From Diprion similis (taxonomy: Eukaryota > Arthropoda > Insecta > Hymenoptera > Diprionidae): a DNA stretch of 64,000 nt. Position 1 is the stretch's first letter. Each line of letters opens with the position of its first letter. The notes beneath the pieces were generated by a model, which was not told the origin of the DNA, searched no databases, and was given only the letters and a program-made list of their open reading frames with translations. The stretch spans positions 1,736,001 through 1,800,000 of the forward strand of contig NC_060112.1 of NCBI RefSeq assembly GCF_021155765.1, in the 5' to 3' direction. Shown piece after piece: positions 62,183 to 64,000 of this stretch. The translations under genes and the position numbers were made by a program.

Positions 62183-62440
62183 CTCTTGGCTGCATTCTAT
62201 GATTCTAGCATTTGTCGCGAGCCAATCATATCGCAGGAGACATCGGAAGTGGCCAATCAATGCCAAGAGATCTTTTCGGTCGGTAAAATGCGCACCTAAC
62301 TTCACACGCTGCATTTCGCCGGTATACAAAGCAACCGACATTACGTTCCAGTACGGCAGGTAGCCGATGTCAAAGGCGTCGATTAGACGGCCGCAACTGT
62401 AGAGGGAAAGTAGAAGTGAATAATATTCTTGATTGTTCAT
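62183..62440 (-). CDS. Unassigned exon; possible alternative first exon of ZnT
   Basis: ATG at 62440 opens 86 codons without a stop, ending CAAGAG/GTAGGC in phase 0. Exon 2 of the ZnT gene starts in phase 0, so the two could be joined, replacing the normal first exon. The frame includes GYLPYWNVMSVALYTGEMQR and LLALIGHFRCLLRYDWLA. A good acceptor, CCCTCTACAG at 62399-62408, would alternatively make 62183-62398 an internal exon of another minus-strand gene whose neighbours are not seen. No family recognised. The segment is more GC- and CpG-rich than its flanks. Confidence 0.35.
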
Positions 62441-64000
62441 GCACGTGTATGCGCAGATGAATCATCTCGCGCATAAAAAGACCTCGAAGCCTCGAGCATC
62501 AGTAGTAAATTGCAAAGAAAAAATCTAGAGAAAATACCACGGAAACACCGCACGATAATATATCTCCAAGTGGGTAAAGATGAATGAGTTGCGTATAATA
62601 TGTGCATTATACGTATCACGTACGCGTGTCACACGTCAAGGTCATAAACGTCATTCAAGGGTGTACTTTTCTCGCAATATAATATTATTTATTTAGTATT
62701 ACGTTTCTTACATAATCCGATTAATCGCAGAATGAACAGTGCCTGTCTGCACATTCTAATGGTATAATTACACTTGCGGTAATCGACCTCAGATATTGTG
62801 AAAACTTATTGCTGCAATATAATTGTGATATCTGTTACTGTATAGTTAGAGTTGCAGATCTGAAATAACTGAAAGTAACAAAGAAATTAGCGAATTATTC
62901 ACGTCTTCAACAGCGTGCGAAATTACCTCGTTATATCTACGAAATCGTCGCGGTTATTTAAATTTCTGCTAGAGAAATACCATGAACTCACTATCTCACG
63001 ATCTATCTAAACCCATTATTTCTTGAACCCTAAACGGCTTTTTATTCTACCTACTACGTTGGAAAAAAATCGCAGAGAGTGAACAGAAAAAAAAGCTGAT
63101 ACTGGTTACATAAGAATCACATATCCAGCTGTTTTTGTAGTTGATGAGCAGGTTACGTATGTCGCACAGTACGCATACTGTATGGATATGATTGACTACC
63201 GGTCCACATGTACACATGTAACATATTATTTTATATACCATGAGTTCGCGGCACGTAATGCAAATTATAAGGTATTTATCTCCATGCCTATCAGCTGTTT
63301 CTAGAAACAATTATGCGATTATAATCGGTTATAGGTATGTACATACGTGTACCCAAAATCCGGTGCACTCACATGATAAGTCAACATAAATATTTTTCAA
63401 TGTTCAGATACGATAAGACACAAGTGCACGTGTAAGTAATTTTATTTTAGTTCAAATATTATCGTGGAATTGATAGTAGAACTGGTCAAGGTCTCGGCGA
63501 ACAAAGCCGAAATTATCACGAAAGTTTTACGAGTAAATCATCAGGACCGTGTATTATATGGAGGCACAAAAAACGATAGCAAGTTGTATTAAAATTAATT
63601 TGTATTTCGCAGAGAAAGAAAACTACGGGTCAATTTTTACATCGAAATGCAAATACAAGGAATAAATTACCATATAACGCCTTGAGCGGTATAATAAAAG
63701 GTCATGCGATGCGGCATCGAATTTTAATTGCACTCATGTGACTTCATCATTGCAGGTCTGGTCTGATGTTATTGAATTCTATGCTCCAGCACCTCCGTCC
63801 ATACGTTTCCAAAGAACGAATTCTCTTCGACGATAAAATTAACTAAATTATACGCATATTCTGCTTGTGAATGTGAGGGGATAAACTAGACCTGAATGAA
63901 TAATCGAAATGTATATAAAGGGTGTCCAAAAATTCGCGCAATAAGTAATTTTGATGAAAGACACAGGTTTATAATTAAAAATGAAATTTTTTTATCCATT
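62441..64000. other. Right-edge sequence without a recognised gene
   Basis: AT-rich, few features. Bases 63756-63880 contain short protein-like frames on both strands that cannot be told apart. The terminal AGGGTGTCCAAAAATTCGCG at about 63920 could be the start of a dispersed repeat cut by the window edge. Confidence 0.4.

Noticed and set aside
63756-63880. Short protein-like frames on both strands next to a TTGCAG acceptor (plus) and a CTAG acceptor (minus)
   Set aside because: Two plus frames and one minus frame are equally plausible over fewer than 40 codons; no family match, so no strand can be chosen.

Overview
This is a eukaryotic, almost certainly insect, genomic window. It is AT-rich, with spliced genes using GT-AG introns, many simple repeats and several foldback (inverted-repeat) elements. 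Gene content and protein style fit a hymenopteran (sawfly, wasp or bee relative); the order is an inference, not something the sequence proves. Exons were assembled by hand from splice sites, codon phase and protein-family similarity. All phases in the main models close exactly.

Layout. (1) 1-1305, minus strand: the 5' end of the coding region of a CED-6/GULP1-type phagocytosis adaptor, running off the left edge. (2) About 1.3-18.4 kb: no recognisable coding exon. It holds microsatellites, a 52-bp minisatellite with higher-order structure, foldback elements and, near 18.4-18.7 kb, a CpG-rich block with a strong minus-strand splice donor (probable noncoding first exon). (3) 19270-24612, plus: a complete 10-exon SH3BP5/parcas-type Rab11 GEF (654 aa). 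(4) 24.6-33.2 kb: intergenic between convergent genes, with two terminal-inverted-repeat elements. (5) 54083-33190, minus: a complete 27-exon CLASP/Orbit (chromosome bows) gene (1455 aa), with three candidate alternative coding exons: two alternative first exons and one cassette exon that carries the only SxIP-type EB1-binding motif seen. (6) 55895-57337, plus: a complete 5-exon STRAD pseudokinase (376 aa), divergent from CLASP across a promoter interval with two CRE palindromes inside a local 58-bp duplication. (7) 61311-59477, minus: a complete 7-exon ZnT2/3/8-type zinc transporter (440 aa), possibly with one GC-AG intron and an alternative first exon at 62183-62440. (8) 62.4-64 kb: no gene recognised.

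The genes are independent housekeeping, cytoskeletal and signalling loci, not an operon or a pathway cluster. The most unusual material is the set of unannotated alternative exons in CLASP, the competing splice solutions in ZnT, and the mobile or foldback DNA in introns. No virus, CRISPR or novel multi-gene system was seen.
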